Part shown: one piece after another, positions 1 to 7,284 of the stretch
How the letters are laid out: each line of letters starts with the position of its first letter
Position numbering within the stretch: position 1 is the first letter of the stretch
Assembly: GCA_041625325.1 (NCBI GenBank)
Contig: JBFJTN010000155.1
Span: forward strand, 1-8,707
DNA: 8,707 nucleotides
Reading direction: 5' to 3'
Source of the DNA: Oceanococcus sp041625325
GTDB lineage: Bacteria; Pseudomonadota; Gammaproteobacteria; Nevskiales; Oceanococcaceae
Notes under the pieces: model-generated
What the model was told of the DNA's origin: nothing
The model's input: only the letters and a program-made list of their open reading frames with translations
Databases searched by the model: none
Position numbers and translations under genes: made by a program

Positions 1-669
1 GCCGTCGACCAGCGGATTGGCGCCGTACAGCATGATGCCGGGCCGCACCCAGTCACGCTGCGCCTCGGGAAAGGCGATCAGGCCGGCGGAATTGCACAGG
101 CTCTGCGGCAAGCCGTCCGGCACCACCGCATCGAAGGCCGCGATCTGCGCCCGGCTGGGTGCCGGATCGGCTTCGTCCGCACTGGAAAAGTGGCTCATGG
201 CCACCGGCTCGACGCCGCGCTCGCGTAGCGCCTGCGCGGCGGCCACAAAGGCCGGCGCGGAGAAGCCCAGCCGGTTCATGCCGGTGTTCAGCTTGAGCCA
301 GACCGGCGGCAGCCGTTCCAGGGCCAGCAGCAGCGACAGCACCGACGGCTCGTGCAGCACGATGGCCACCTGCCGCTCGGCGCACCAGCGCAGCGCCTCC
401 TCATCCAGGCTGGCGGCGGTCAGCACCAGCGGACTGTGCGGATACACTTGGCGCAGCATTTCCGCCTCATCCAGCCGCGCCACCGCCAGAGCATCCGTCA
501 CCTCATGCAACGCCCTTGCACAGTCCAGCAGGCCGTGCCCGTAGGCATCCGCCTTCAGCATCGCCAGGATGCGCGAGCGCGGGGCCAGCCGGCGCACCAC
601 GCCGGCATTGTGACGCAGAGCCTTGAGGTCGATCTCGGCCCAGGCCGTGTCGATGAACATCGCAAGCAT
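1..669 (-). CDS. alr: Alanine racemase, N-terminal part (truncated by window edge)
   Basis: PLP-dependent racemase that makes D-alanine from L-alanine in the cytoplasm for peptidoglycan. Reading the minus strand from the ATG at 660 gives 220 codons open to base 1. Family landmarks appear in order: the PLP-lysine motif MLKADAYGHG (Lys36), LKLNTGMNRLGF with Arg130, MSHFSSADEADP at about 155-166, SLCNSAG at 187-193, and RPGIMLYG at 206-213. The full enzyme is usually about 350-370 residues, so the C-terminal beta domain and its catalytic tyrosine lie outside the window. Two in-frame ATGs (669 and 660) are possible starts, and neither has a clear Shine-Dalgarno sequence. The 660 start gives the usual N-terminus, a few residues before AWAEIDLKAL. 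The gene is divergent from mnmC. Whether it is the housekeeping alr or a catabolic dadX cannot be decided here. Confidence 0.95.
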   Translation of the reverse strand, partial: MLAMFIDTAWAEIDLKALRHNAGVVRRLAPRSRILAMLKADAYGHGLLDCARALHEVTDALAVARLDEAEMLRQVYPHSPLVLTAASLDEEALRWCAERQVAIVLHEPSVLSLLLALERLPPVWLKLNTGMNRLGFSAPAFVAAAQALRERGVEPVAMSHFSSADEADPAPSRAQIAAFDAVVPDGLPQSLCNSAGLIAFPEAQRDWVRPGIMLYGANPLVDG

Positions 670-764
670 TTCGGATTCGGGAATCCCGCTATTGTGGCAG
701 GGCGCCCGGCTCTGCGGGGAGTGACGCGGGCCGCAGCCTCGAGCGCGCGGCCGTCCGCACGGCG
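670..764. promoter_or_regulatory. Divergent alr/mnmC intergenic region
   Basis: This 95-bp gap must hold the start signals for both alr (minus) and mnmC (plus). I see only weak -10-like hexamers sharing the same bases: TATTGT on plus at 690-695 and CACAAT on minus at 696-691, neither with a good -35 box. A perfect 14-bp inverted repeat, GGATTC-gg-GAATCC, lies at 673-686, just upstream of the alr start. No strong ribosome binding site is seen for either gene. Confidence 0.3.
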
Positions 765-2534
765 ATGGCAGCGCGCCGGATGAAGCCGCTGCCCCTGCCC
801 CGTCTGGACTGGACACAGGGCCAGGCCCGCAATCGCGATCACGATGATCCCTATTTCTCCCGGGCCGACGGGCTGGCCGAGTCGCGTCATGTGTTTCTCG
901 ACGGCAATGCGCTGGACACACGCCTGGCCGCCGCGCCGCGCTTCTGCATCGGCGAACTGGGCTTCGGCACCGGCCTGAATTTCCTGCTCAGCTGGCAGGC
1001 CTGGGCCGCGCGGGCGCCCGCCGGCGCGGTGCTGGACTACATCGCGGTGGAAGCCGCGCCGCTGAGCCGCGCCCAGCTGCGCCGCGCCCTGGCGCCCTGG
1101 CCGGAACTGACTCCGCTGCGGGAAGGCCTGTGCGCCGCCCTGCCGCCCCGCCATGCCGGTTTCCACAGCGTGGAGCCGGCGCCGGGCCTGCGCCTGCTGC
1201 TGCTCTACGGCGACGTGGGCGCCTGCCTGCCGCAATGCCGGGCCCGGGTGGATGCCTGGTTCCTGGACGGCTTCGCCCCGGCGCGCAATCCGGCCATGTG
1301 GAGCCCGGCGGTGCTGGCGCAGGTGGCCCGCCTGTCCGCGCCGGGCGCCAGCCTCGCCACCTACAGCGCCGCCGGTCACGTGCGCCGCGCCCTGCAGGCG
1401 GCCGGCTTCGCCATGGAGAAAAGACCGGGCTTCGGGCGCAAGCGCCACATGCTGGTCGGCCGGCGCGACGCCACGCCCTGCGCCCCCTCACCCGCCCCCT
1501 GGTTCGACTACCCGGCCGGCGGCGACGGGCCGGTCGCGATCCTGGGCGACGGCATCGTCGGCGCCTGTCTGGCCCGGCAGCTGGCCGAGGATGGCCAGGC
1601 GGTGCAGGTCTTCGGCGCGGATGACGGGGCCTCCGCCCGCATCCCGGGCTTTCTGGTCCGGCCCTATCCGGAGGCCACGGACAGCCCGGCCAGCCGGCTG
1701 TACGCCCTGGCCTTCGCCCGGGCCTGTCGTTTCTACGCCCGTCATGTGCCGGCGGCCTTCTCCCGCCTGCGCTTGGGTGGCCAGGAAGGCGATCTGCCTG
1801 CCGCCAGCCTGCGCCCGGCCGCCGCCGTGACCGCACTGCTCGAGCACCCGCTGATCCGCCGCCAGCGCAGCGGCCCCTGCCAGATCGAGGCTGATGGCAG
1901 CGACTGGATACTGCGGGATGAGCAGGGGCAGCTGCGCTATCGCGGCCCGCGCCTGCTGCTGTGCGGGGCGCGACCGCCTGCCGGCCTGCCGGGCACCTGG
2001 CCACTGCGCCCCTGCGCCGGGCAGGTCGCCCTGACCGCCGATGCCATCGAGCCCGCCTTCGCCGGCAAGGTGCATGGCTTCACGGTGGCCGGCCGCGGCC
2101 AGATCGGATCCAGCTACCGGCCGGGCGAAGAGGCCGCGGACATTCGCCCGGCGGAAAGCCGTCAGCTGCTGCAACAGGCGGGCCTGGCGGTCGAGCCGGC
2201 GGATGCCGCGGCCGGCCCGCGCACGGTGAGCCCGGATCACCTGCCGCTGCTGGGCCCGGTGCCGGATCTGCCGCGCTGGGCCCGGGATTACGCCGGGCTG
2301 AACCACGGCGAGCGCCATCGCGCCTTCGGCCCCGGCGCCTGCCTGCCCGGCCTGTGGCTGAATCTGGGCCATGGCTCGCGCGGGGCCACGCTGGCGCCAC
2401 TGGCCGCCCTGCAGCTGGCCAGCGCCCTGCAGGGCCGGCCGCTGCCGCTGCCGGCCGATCTGGCCGCCATCGCGCACCCGGGGCGCTACGCCATCCGGGC
2501 GCTGAAGCGCGGGCGCGATCCCTTGGCGGACTGA
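765..2534 (+). CDS. mnmC: Bifunctional tRNA 5-methylaminomethyl-2-thiouridine synthesis protein MnmC
   Basis: MnmC completes the mnm5(s2)U34 wobble modification of certain tRNAs. Its FAD domain removes the carboxymethyl group from cmnm5U, and its SAM-dependent domain methylates the resulting nm5U. Residues 1-235 show the methyltransferase half: GELGFGTGLNFL (63-74, SAM site), VDAWFLDGFAPARNPAMW (162-179, likely catalytic Asp168) and FGRKRHMLVG. The oxidoreductase half starts with the dinucleotide fold VAILGDGIVGA (257-267, GxGxxG) and ends with DHLPLLGPVPD (491-501), LGHGSRGATLAPL (534-546) and the basic tail typical of MnmC. At 589 residues it is clearly shorter than the E. coli protein (about 668). 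The shortening is in the FAD half, where the usual ASGN..G.LYP stretch reads SARIPGFLVRPYPE. ATG 780 is an equally plausible start, five codons downstream. The methyltransferase assignment is firm; the activity of the FAD half is less certain. Confidence 0.93.
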   Translation: MAARRMKPLPLPRLDWTQGQARNRDHDDPYFSRADGLAESRHVFLDGNALDTRLAAAPRFCIGELGFGTGLNFLLSWQAWAARAPAGAVLDYIAVEAAPLSRAQLRRALAPWPELTPLREGLCAALPPRHAGFHSVEPAPGLRLLLLYGDVGACLPQCRARVDAWFLDGFAPARNPAMWSPAVLAQVARLSAPGASLATYSAAGHVRRALQAAGFAMEKRPGFGRKRHMLVGRRDATPCAPSPAPWFDYPAGGDGPVAILGDGIVGACLARQLAEDGQAVQVFGADDGASARIPGFLVRPYPEATDSPASRLYALAFARACRFYARHVPAAFSRLRLGGQEGDLPAASLRPAAAVTALLEHPLIRRQRSGPCQIEADGSDWILRDEQGQLRYRGPRLLLCGARPPAGLPGTWPLRPCAGQVALTADAIEPAFAGKVHGFTVAGRGQIGSSYRPGEEAADIRPAESRQLLQQAGLAVEPADAAAGPRTVSPDHLPLLGPVPDLPRWARDYAGLNHGERHRAFGPGACLPGLWLNLGHGSRGATLAPLAALQLASALQGRPLPLPADLAAIAHPGRYAIRALKRGRDPLAD

Positions 2535-2563
2535 GGCGGCCGGATCGTGAAGACCCGGCCGCC
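2535..2563. terminator. GC-rich hairpin between convergent genes, possible bidirectional terminator
   Basis: A perfect 9-bp inverted repeat, GGCGGCCGG at 2535-2543 and CCGGCCGCC at 2555-2563, with an 11-base loop. It begins directly after the mnmC stop codon and ends 5 bp before the stop codon of the reductase on the other strand. Neither side carries a run of T, so it is not a textbook intrinsic terminator. It could still pause or block both converging transcripts or protect their 3' ends. Confidence 0.55.
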
Positions 2564-2568
2564 GGACC

Positions 2569-4551
2569 TTACAGGTGGGAACCGCGCAGCAGGTAGGCCA
2601 GGGCCATGCCTTCGCGGCTGAGCTTCTCGTCCACCTTGCCGCCCTTGGCCGCGATGGAGGACGGGAACAGCTGGAAGGCGCGCGACAGGATGGTGTCGTT
2701 CAGCTTGGGCCACAGCGCGTAGCTCAGCTCGGCCGCCTGGCCCAGCACGGTCTTGACCCGCTTGGTCTTGTTCAGGGCGGCGTCGAGGACCAGTTCCGAG
2801 GCCTCATCCACCGACCAGGCCGGGGCGTAGTCGTAGAGCTTGGTCGGCGCGATCATCGGCGTGCGTACCAGCGGCATGTAGATGGTGGTGATATCCACAT
2901 TGCTGGCCTTGACCTCGGCCGACAGGCAGCGCGAGAAGGCATCCAGCGCCGACTTCGAGGCCACGTAGGCGGAAAAGCGGGCCGCATTGGACAGGCAGCC
3001 GATGCTGGAGATGTTGATGATCTGGCCTTCGCGGTGCTCCACCATGGTCGGCAGCAGGTTCATGATCAGGCGCACGCAGCCGAAGTAGTTCAGCTGCATC
3101 GTGCGCTCGAAATCATGGAAGCGATCCAGCGATTCCATCACCGCGCGGCGGATGGACCGACCGGCATTGTTGACCAGGATGTCGACCCGGCCGTGGTCGC
3201 GCAGCACCTTGACCGACAGCTCGTCAATGGCTTCCAGGTTGTTCAGGTCGCAGGTGTAGTAATGGGCGTCGCTGCCCTTGCTGCGCATGGTCTCGACCAC
3301 CTCGGCCAGCTTGTCCGCGCTGCGCGCGACCAGCACCACGATGGCGCCGTTGGCGGCAAACTTCTTCGCCGCCTCCAGGCCGATGCCGCTGGACGCGCCG
3401 GTGATCAGGACCACCTTGCCACCGAGGCGGGCCACCGCCCGCCGGCTCGGCCGCGGGAAGTCCATATGGGTTTCCCAGTAGGTCCAGATCTTCTCCGCGT
3501 AATCCTTCAGCGGCGGGCAACGCACCGTGGTGTCGGCCAGGGCCTCGCGGGCCTTGCGGTCGTCAAAGACCGCCTTGTTGCGCACATAGCCCAGGGCCGA
3601 GACCGGAATGCCGATGGCCTTGGACATCTGCCGCGCCGCGGTCTCCAGCGGCAGGATCCTGGCGGTTTCGCGCAGAGCGCCGGGCACCACCTCGGGCAGC
3701 TCCGGCAGCGGATACTTCCTGGCAAAGCCCGGGCCGTGGGCGGCGTCGAACATGATCTCCAGCACCCGGCCGATCGAGTCCTGCGGCTTCTGGATCAGGT
3801 GGAAGGCCTGGCCGTCGAGGCCGTCCTTGTGCGCCAGCGCGATCATCGCGTCGGCCACGTAGTCCACCGGGGCCAGCGGGAACTTGCCACCCTCGATCCC
3901 CAGCAGCGGCAGCCATTTGGGCACCTTGTTGCGGATCTGCTTGATGATCGGGAACAGGTAGTAGGGCCCGTCGATCTTGTCCATCTCGCCGGTTTCGGAA
4001 GAGCCCACCACCGCGCCCGGACGGTAGACCCGCCACGGCACCTGGCACTCCTCGCGGACGATCTTTTCGGACTGGAACTTGGTGCGGAAATAGGGGTGCG
4101 AGGTGTCCTGCCCCTCGTCGAACATGTCCTCGTTGAAATTGCCCACCCACTGACCGCCGGCCACCGCCACCGAGCTGACATGCTGCAGGCGCACGTCGCC
4201 GCCCAGGGCATTGACGAAGTTCACCACGTTGCGGGTGCCTTCGTTGTTGATGCGGTCGCCGGTCTCGTCGTCCATGTTCATGTCATAGACGGCGGCCAGG
4301 TGAAACACGTGGTCGATCTTGCCGCGCAGGGCCTTGGCGGCCTTTTCGTCGGTCAGGCCCGGCTGGGTGATATCGCCCCAGACCGGCTTGAGCTGCTTGG
4401 CGCTGGCGCCCAGGCGCTTCTTCAGCGCCTCGAACTTGGCTTTGGAGGATTCGCGGATCAGCACATGGACCACGGCGTCCTCACGCTGCAGCAGACCTGC
4501 GACCACGAAGCGGCCGATGAAGCCGGTAGCTCCGGTAACAAAGTAGTTCAT
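2569..4551 (-). CDS. Two-domain SDR fatty acyl-CoA reductase (alcohol-forming, Marinobacter type)
   Basis: Likely an NADPH-dependent reductase that takes fatty acyl-CoA (and fatty aldehyde) to fatty alcohol, feeding wax ester or other alcohol-lipid synthesis. Residues 1 to about 365 form an extended SDR domain of the NAD_binding_4 type: TGATGFIG (6-13), HLAA (84-87), VSSVAV (125-130) and the catalytic pair Y154/K158 in YFRTK. Residues about 375-630 form a classical SDR domain: LITGASSGIG (382-391), NNAG (461-464), ISSIG (514-518) and YVASK (529-533). Both active sites look intact. The 660-residue length and domain order match the characterised Marinobacter enzyme Maqu_2507 (about 660 aa) and mycobacterial AcrA1; the C-terminal half resembles Acinetobacter Acr1. 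The ATG at 4551 begins exactly at the nucleotide-binding strand and follows an AGGGGGAG ribosome site. It is richer in lysine than its neighbours and lies downstream of an AraC-type gene on the same strand. Substrate chain length is not visible. Confidence 0.88.
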   Translation of the reverse strand: MNYFVTGATGFIGRFVVAGLLQREDAVVHVLIRESSKAKFEALKKRLGASAKQLKPVWGDITQPGLTDEKAAKALRGKIDHVFHLAAVYDMNMDDETGDRINNEGTRNVVNFVNALGGDVRLQHVSSVAVAGGQWVGNFNEDMFDEGQDTSHPYFRTKFQSEKIVREECQVPWRVYRPGAVVGSSETGEMDKIDGPYYLFPIIKQIRNKVPKWLPLLGIEGGKFPLAPVDYVADAMIALAHKDGLDGQAFHLIQKPQDSIGRVLEIMFDAAHGPGFARKYPLPELPEVVPGALRETARILPLETAARQMSKAIGIPVSALGYVRNKAVFDDRKAREALADTTVRCPPLKDYAEKIWTYWETHMDFPRPSRRAVARLGGKVVLITGASSGIGLEAAKKFAANGAIVVLVARSADKLAEVVETMRSKGSDAHYYTCDLNNLEAIDELSVKVLRDHGRVDILVNNAGRSIRRAVMESLDRFHDFERTMQLNYFGCVRLIMNLLPTMVEHREGQIINISSIGCLSNAARFSAYVASKSALDAFSRCLSAEVKASNVDITTIYMPLVRTPMIAPTKLYDYAPAWSVDEASELVLDAALNKTKRVKTVLGQAAELSYALWPKLNDTILSRAFQLFPSSIAAKGGKVDEKLSREGMALAYLLRGSHL

Positions 4552-4553
4552 GA

Positions 4554-4561
4554 CTCCCCCT
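4554..4561 (-). promoter_or_regulatory. Ribosome binding site of the acyl-CoA reductase
   Basis: On the minus strand the bases before ATG 4551 read AGGGGGAG-TC-ATG. This is the strongest purine-rich Shine-Dalgarno-like sequence seen in the window. It supports the 4551 start and suggests efficient translation. Confidence 0.6.
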
Positions 4562-4644
4562 CAGGATGCATGGCACAACAGTGACAAAACCGAGCGCAAA
4601 TCCTACGCCGTCCGGGCGCGATCGTCTTGTCCCCGCCGCTTGTA

Positions 4645-5439
4645 TCAAACGCCTGCGCGCGGCGGGCTGCAGTTGATCAGGCTGACCGCATCGGGCCGGA
4701 TGACCCGGGACGGCGACACCCCGAACATGTCATTGAAAGCGTGATTGGCGTGGGCCAGATCATGAAAGCCCGCCGCATGGGCCGCATCGGTGAGGGTGAT
4801 GCCGGGATGCCAGGAGCCCATGATCTTCCAGGCCGCCAGCCAGCGGACGTATTGCGACAGCGCGCAGCCCAGCTGCTTGCGCACCAGCGCGCGCAGACGC
4901 GATTCCGACAGCTCCGCCCGGCTGGCCAGCGCGGCAATGGACACCTCCTCCAGCAGGGCATCCTCCAGCCAGCCCAGGATGCGTGCAATGCGCGGCTCGC
5001 AGTCCAGATTCGGCGGCGGGCTGGCCACCTTGGCGATGGCCTCCTGATGCAGCTTGCGCGCCTGCTCCGGGCTGAGTCGCTCCGCCGGCACAGCGGCCAG
5101 CCGCTCGCACAGGGCCGCAAGCCGCTCCCCGTCCAGCACCCGGCTGGGCTGGCCGGCCAGCAGACGCAGCAATCCCGCCTGCTCGGGCGAGCGGGGTTCG
5201 GCCTCGAACAGAAAACTGACGGACGGGCCCAGCTGCAGGGCCTGACGCTCGGCCGCAGGGCCCAGCACGATGGCCTGACAGCGCCGTTCACCCTGATCCG
5301 CCGTGCGCACCAGCAGGTCACCTGCCGGCGCCGCGATCAGGGTGGTGGTGATGCGCCGGTAGGTTCGCGACTGCAGGAAATCGCGGCTGCGCATGAGGAA
5401 ACGGCGGGGCCAGTAGTAGATCTCGGTGGGCGGATTCAC
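4645..5439 (-). CDS. AraC/XylS-family transcriptional regulator
   Basis: DNA-binding regulator with the two-helix-turn-helix AraC domain in its C-terminal 120 residues. The first HTH is around 166-191 (VSIAALASRAELSESRLRAL). The second is around 214-244, with the AraC signature pattern DAAHAAGFHDLAHANHAF followed by FGVSPS. The N-terminal half (about 1-140) is probably the effector domain. It has the YYWPRRFL opening seen in some cupin-type AraC proteins but lacks the metal-binding histidines of a true cupin, and I cannot name its ligand. The start is GTG at 5439; ATG 5394 (residue 16) is an alternative but would remove the YYWPRRF stretch. It lies 93 bp upstream of the acyl-CoA reductase on the same strand and 53 bp from the divergent amidohydrolase. 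It may therefore control either or both; this is inference from position. Confidence 0.9.
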   Translation of the reverse strand: MNPPTEIYYWPRRFLMRSRDFLQSRTYRRITTTLIAAPAGDLLVRTADQGERRCQAIVLGPAAERQALQLGPSVSFLFEAEPRSPEQAGLLRLLAGQPSRVLDGERLAALCERLAAVPAERLSPEQARKLHQEAIAKVASPPPNLDCEPRIARILGWLEDALLEEVSIAALASRAELSESRLRALVRKQLGCALSQYVRWLAAWKIMGSWHPGITLTDAAHAAGFHDLAHANHAFNDMFGVSPSRVIRPDAVSLINCSPPRAGV

Positions 5440-5492
5440 TGGGGCGGCTGCGTTATCCTCGGGGGTTCAGAGTGTGCCAGACGGGAGACACC
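5440..5492. promoter_or_regulatory. Divergent araC-type/amidohydrolase control region
   Basis: The 53 bp between the two divergent starts must carry control signals for at least one of them. On the plus strand TATCCT (5454-5459) resembles a -10 box, but no matching -35 box is seen. GGGAG at 5483-5487, five bases before GTG 5493, is a good ribosome site for the amidohydrolase. No clear ribosome site precedes the regulator's GTG. No convincing AraC direct repeat is visible. Confidence 0.35.
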
Positions 5493-7280
5493 GTGGCCTA
5501 CGACATCATTATCAAGAATGGCCTGTATTTCGATGGCAGCGGCGCCGACGGCCTGCCGCGCCATCTGGGCATCCGTGGCGGCCGCATCGCCCGGGTGTCC
5601 GAGCAGGCCCTGGACGAGGCCGGCTGCCCGCGCGTGATCGATGCCGAGGGCGCCTGGGTGGCGCCGGGCTTCATCGAGCCGCATTCGCATTCCGACGCGG
5701 AAGTCATCGCCGCGCCGGAGCTGGCCGAATCGGTGCGCCATGGGGTGACCACGGTGATGACCGGCATCTGCTCGATCAGCATGGTCTGCGCCGAAGCCGA
5801 GGACTGCTCGGACCTGTTCACCCGGGTCGAAGCGGTCCCGCGCGAGCAGGTCCTGCCGCTGCTGCGCGAGCGCAAGACCTGGCGCTCGCCCGGCGAGTTC
5901 CGACGCTTCTTCAACCAGCACCCACTGGGGCCCAATCTGGCCAGCTTCCTCGGTCACTCCGACCTGCGCGCCGCGGTGATGGGCCTGGTGCGCTCGGTCA
6001 GCGACGAAGCGCCGACCGAGGACGAGCTGCGCCAGATGGAACTGCTGCTGGAGGAGGCGCTGGATGCCGGATTCCTCGGCCTGTCCAGCATGACCACCAA
6101 GCTGGACCGGCTGGACGGCGACCGCGCCTGGGCCCGGCCGCTGCCCTCGACCTACGCCCGCTGGTCGGAATACCGGCGCCTGCACCGCATCCTGCGCCGG
6201 CGCGGCGCCATCCTGCAGTCGGCACCCAATGCGGTGACCAAGATCAACATCTTCGCCTTTCTGTGGGAATCCATGGCCTGGTTCCGCAAGAAGCTGAAGC
6301 TGACCATGCTGACCGTGCTGGATCTCAAGGCCCAGCCGCTGATGTATCTCTACGGGCCGCTGGCGGCCTGGCTGGCCAATACGGTGCTGCGCGGCGACTG
6401 GCGCTGGCAGTTCCTGCCCTCGCCCTTCATCATCTGGGCCTACGGCCTGGACTTCAATTCCTTCGGCGAACTGGCCGGGGCGCGCATCCTGCGCGACGTG
6501 AAGAACCCGGACGACATGTATGCGGAAGCCGAAAAGCCCGGCTTTCGCGAGATGCTGCGCAAGGACATGGCCTCGATGCTCTCGGCCGGCCTGTGGCACC
6601 GCGATTTCGCCGACGGCTGGGTGGTGGAGTGCCCGGATGCCTCGCTGGTGGGCAAGAACTTCGCCCAGATCGGCCGCGAGCAGGGCAAGGACCCGGTCGA
6701 TGCCTTCCTGGATCTGTGCCTGGAACATCGGGATGCCCTGCGCTGGGGCGTGCAGTTCGCCGGCGAGCGCACCCACGTGATGCGCAAGCTGATCAAGGCC
6801 AAGACCTGCCAGGTCGGCTTCGCCGATTCCGGCGCCCACCTGAAGAATCTGGCCTCCTACAACTTCCCGCTGTGCCTGCTCAAGCACGTGCGCGACGCCG
6901 AGCTGGCCGGCGAGGGCTTCATGTCCACCGGCGCGGCGATCCACCGCCTGACCGGCGAGCTGGCCGACTGGTATGGCATCGAGGCCGGCCACATTCGCGA
7001 GGGCGACCGCGCCGATGTGGCGGTGATCAATCCGCAAGGCCTGACCGAGGAGGTCTGGCAACAGCGCGATGCGCCCTTCCCCGCCTTCGGCATGGACCGG
7101 CTGGTCAATCGCAATGACGATGCCGTGCTGGCCACCATCATCAACGGCCGGGTTGCCTATACCCGCGACGAAGGCCACGCCCCGGACCTGGGCAAGGTGC
7201 AGGGCTACGGGCGCTTTCTGCCCGGCAGCCATGCGGGGGTGCGTCAGCCGCAGACCGCCCTGGACCCGGTCACCACCTGA
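5493..7280 (+). CDS. D-aminoacylase-like amidohydrolase (N-acyl-D-amino-acid deacylase superfamily), long subfamily
   Basis: A metal-dependent amidohydrolase related to N-acyl-D-amino-acid deacylases (COG3653 type), which split the amide of N-acyl-D-amino acids. Visible features in the 595-residue product: the N-terminal beta sandwich opening AYDIIIKNGLYFDGSG; the metal motif HSHSD (His64, His66); RHGVTTVMTGIC with Cys93, at the position of the zinc-bridging cysteine; GFADSGAHL with Asp445; and the family tail GHIREGDRADVAVINP (499-514). It is about 100 residues longer than the 483-residue Alcaligenes D-aminoacylase, with extra sequence around 230-390. Two zinc histidines expected in the middle of the barrel are not obvious (see findings). 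Length and motifs resemble Mycobacterium tuberculosis Rv2913c, itself annotated only by similarity. GTG 5493 is chosen because GGGAG precedes it and family members begin at AYD; GTG 5472 would add seven residues. True substrate unknown; an N-acyl amino acid or acyl-lipid amide is a guess. Confidence 0.85.
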   Translation: MAYDIIIKNGLYFDGSGADGLPRHLGIRGGRIARVSEQALDEAGCPRVIDAEGAWVAPGFIEPHSHSDAEVIAAPELAESVRHGVTTVMTGICSISMVCAEAEDCSDLFTRVEAVPREQVLPLLRERKTWRSPGEFRRFFNQHPLGPNLASFLGHSDLRAAVMGLVRSVSDEAPTEDELRQMELLLEEALDAGFLGLSSMTTKLDRLDGDRAWARPLPSTYARWSEYRRLHRILRRRGAILQSAPNAVTKINIFAFLWESMAWFRKKLKLTMLTVLDLKAQPLMYLYGPLAAWLANTVLRGDWRWQFLPSPFIIWAYGLDFNSFGELAGARILRDVKNPDDMYAEAEKPGFREMLRKDMASMLSAGLWHRDFADGWVVECPDASLVGKNFAQIGREQGKDPVDAFLDLCLEHRDALRWGVQFAGERTHVMRKLIKAKTCQVGFADSGAHLKNLASYNFPLCLLKHVRDAELAGEGFMSTGAAIHRLTGELADWYGIEAGHIREGDRADVAVINPQGLTEEVWQQRDAPFPAFGMDRLVNRNDDAVLATIINGRVAYTRDEGHAPDLGKVQGYGRFLPGSHAGVRQPQTALDPVTT

Positions 7281-7284
7281 GGCC

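Noticed and set aside
555..2477. Minus-strand open frames opposite mnmC (555-1448, 988-2004, 1488-2477)
   Set aside because: No domain signatures; the compositions are those expected from antisense GC-rich coding sequence. The plus-strand mnmC motifs are unambiguous.
2575..4584. 669-codon open frame on plus, antisense to the acyl-CoA reductase
   Set aside because: It mirrors the reductase in a GC-rich genome where stops are rare in antisense frames. The translation is low-complexity, His/Gln/Arg-rich, with no recognisable domain.
7069..7284. Upstream extension of the small membrane protein to 7069
   Set aside because: It would overlap the conserved C-terminus of the amidohydrolase out of frame, and the Arg/Pro-rich extension does not resemble a protein domain. 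ATG 7285 fits an operon junction.
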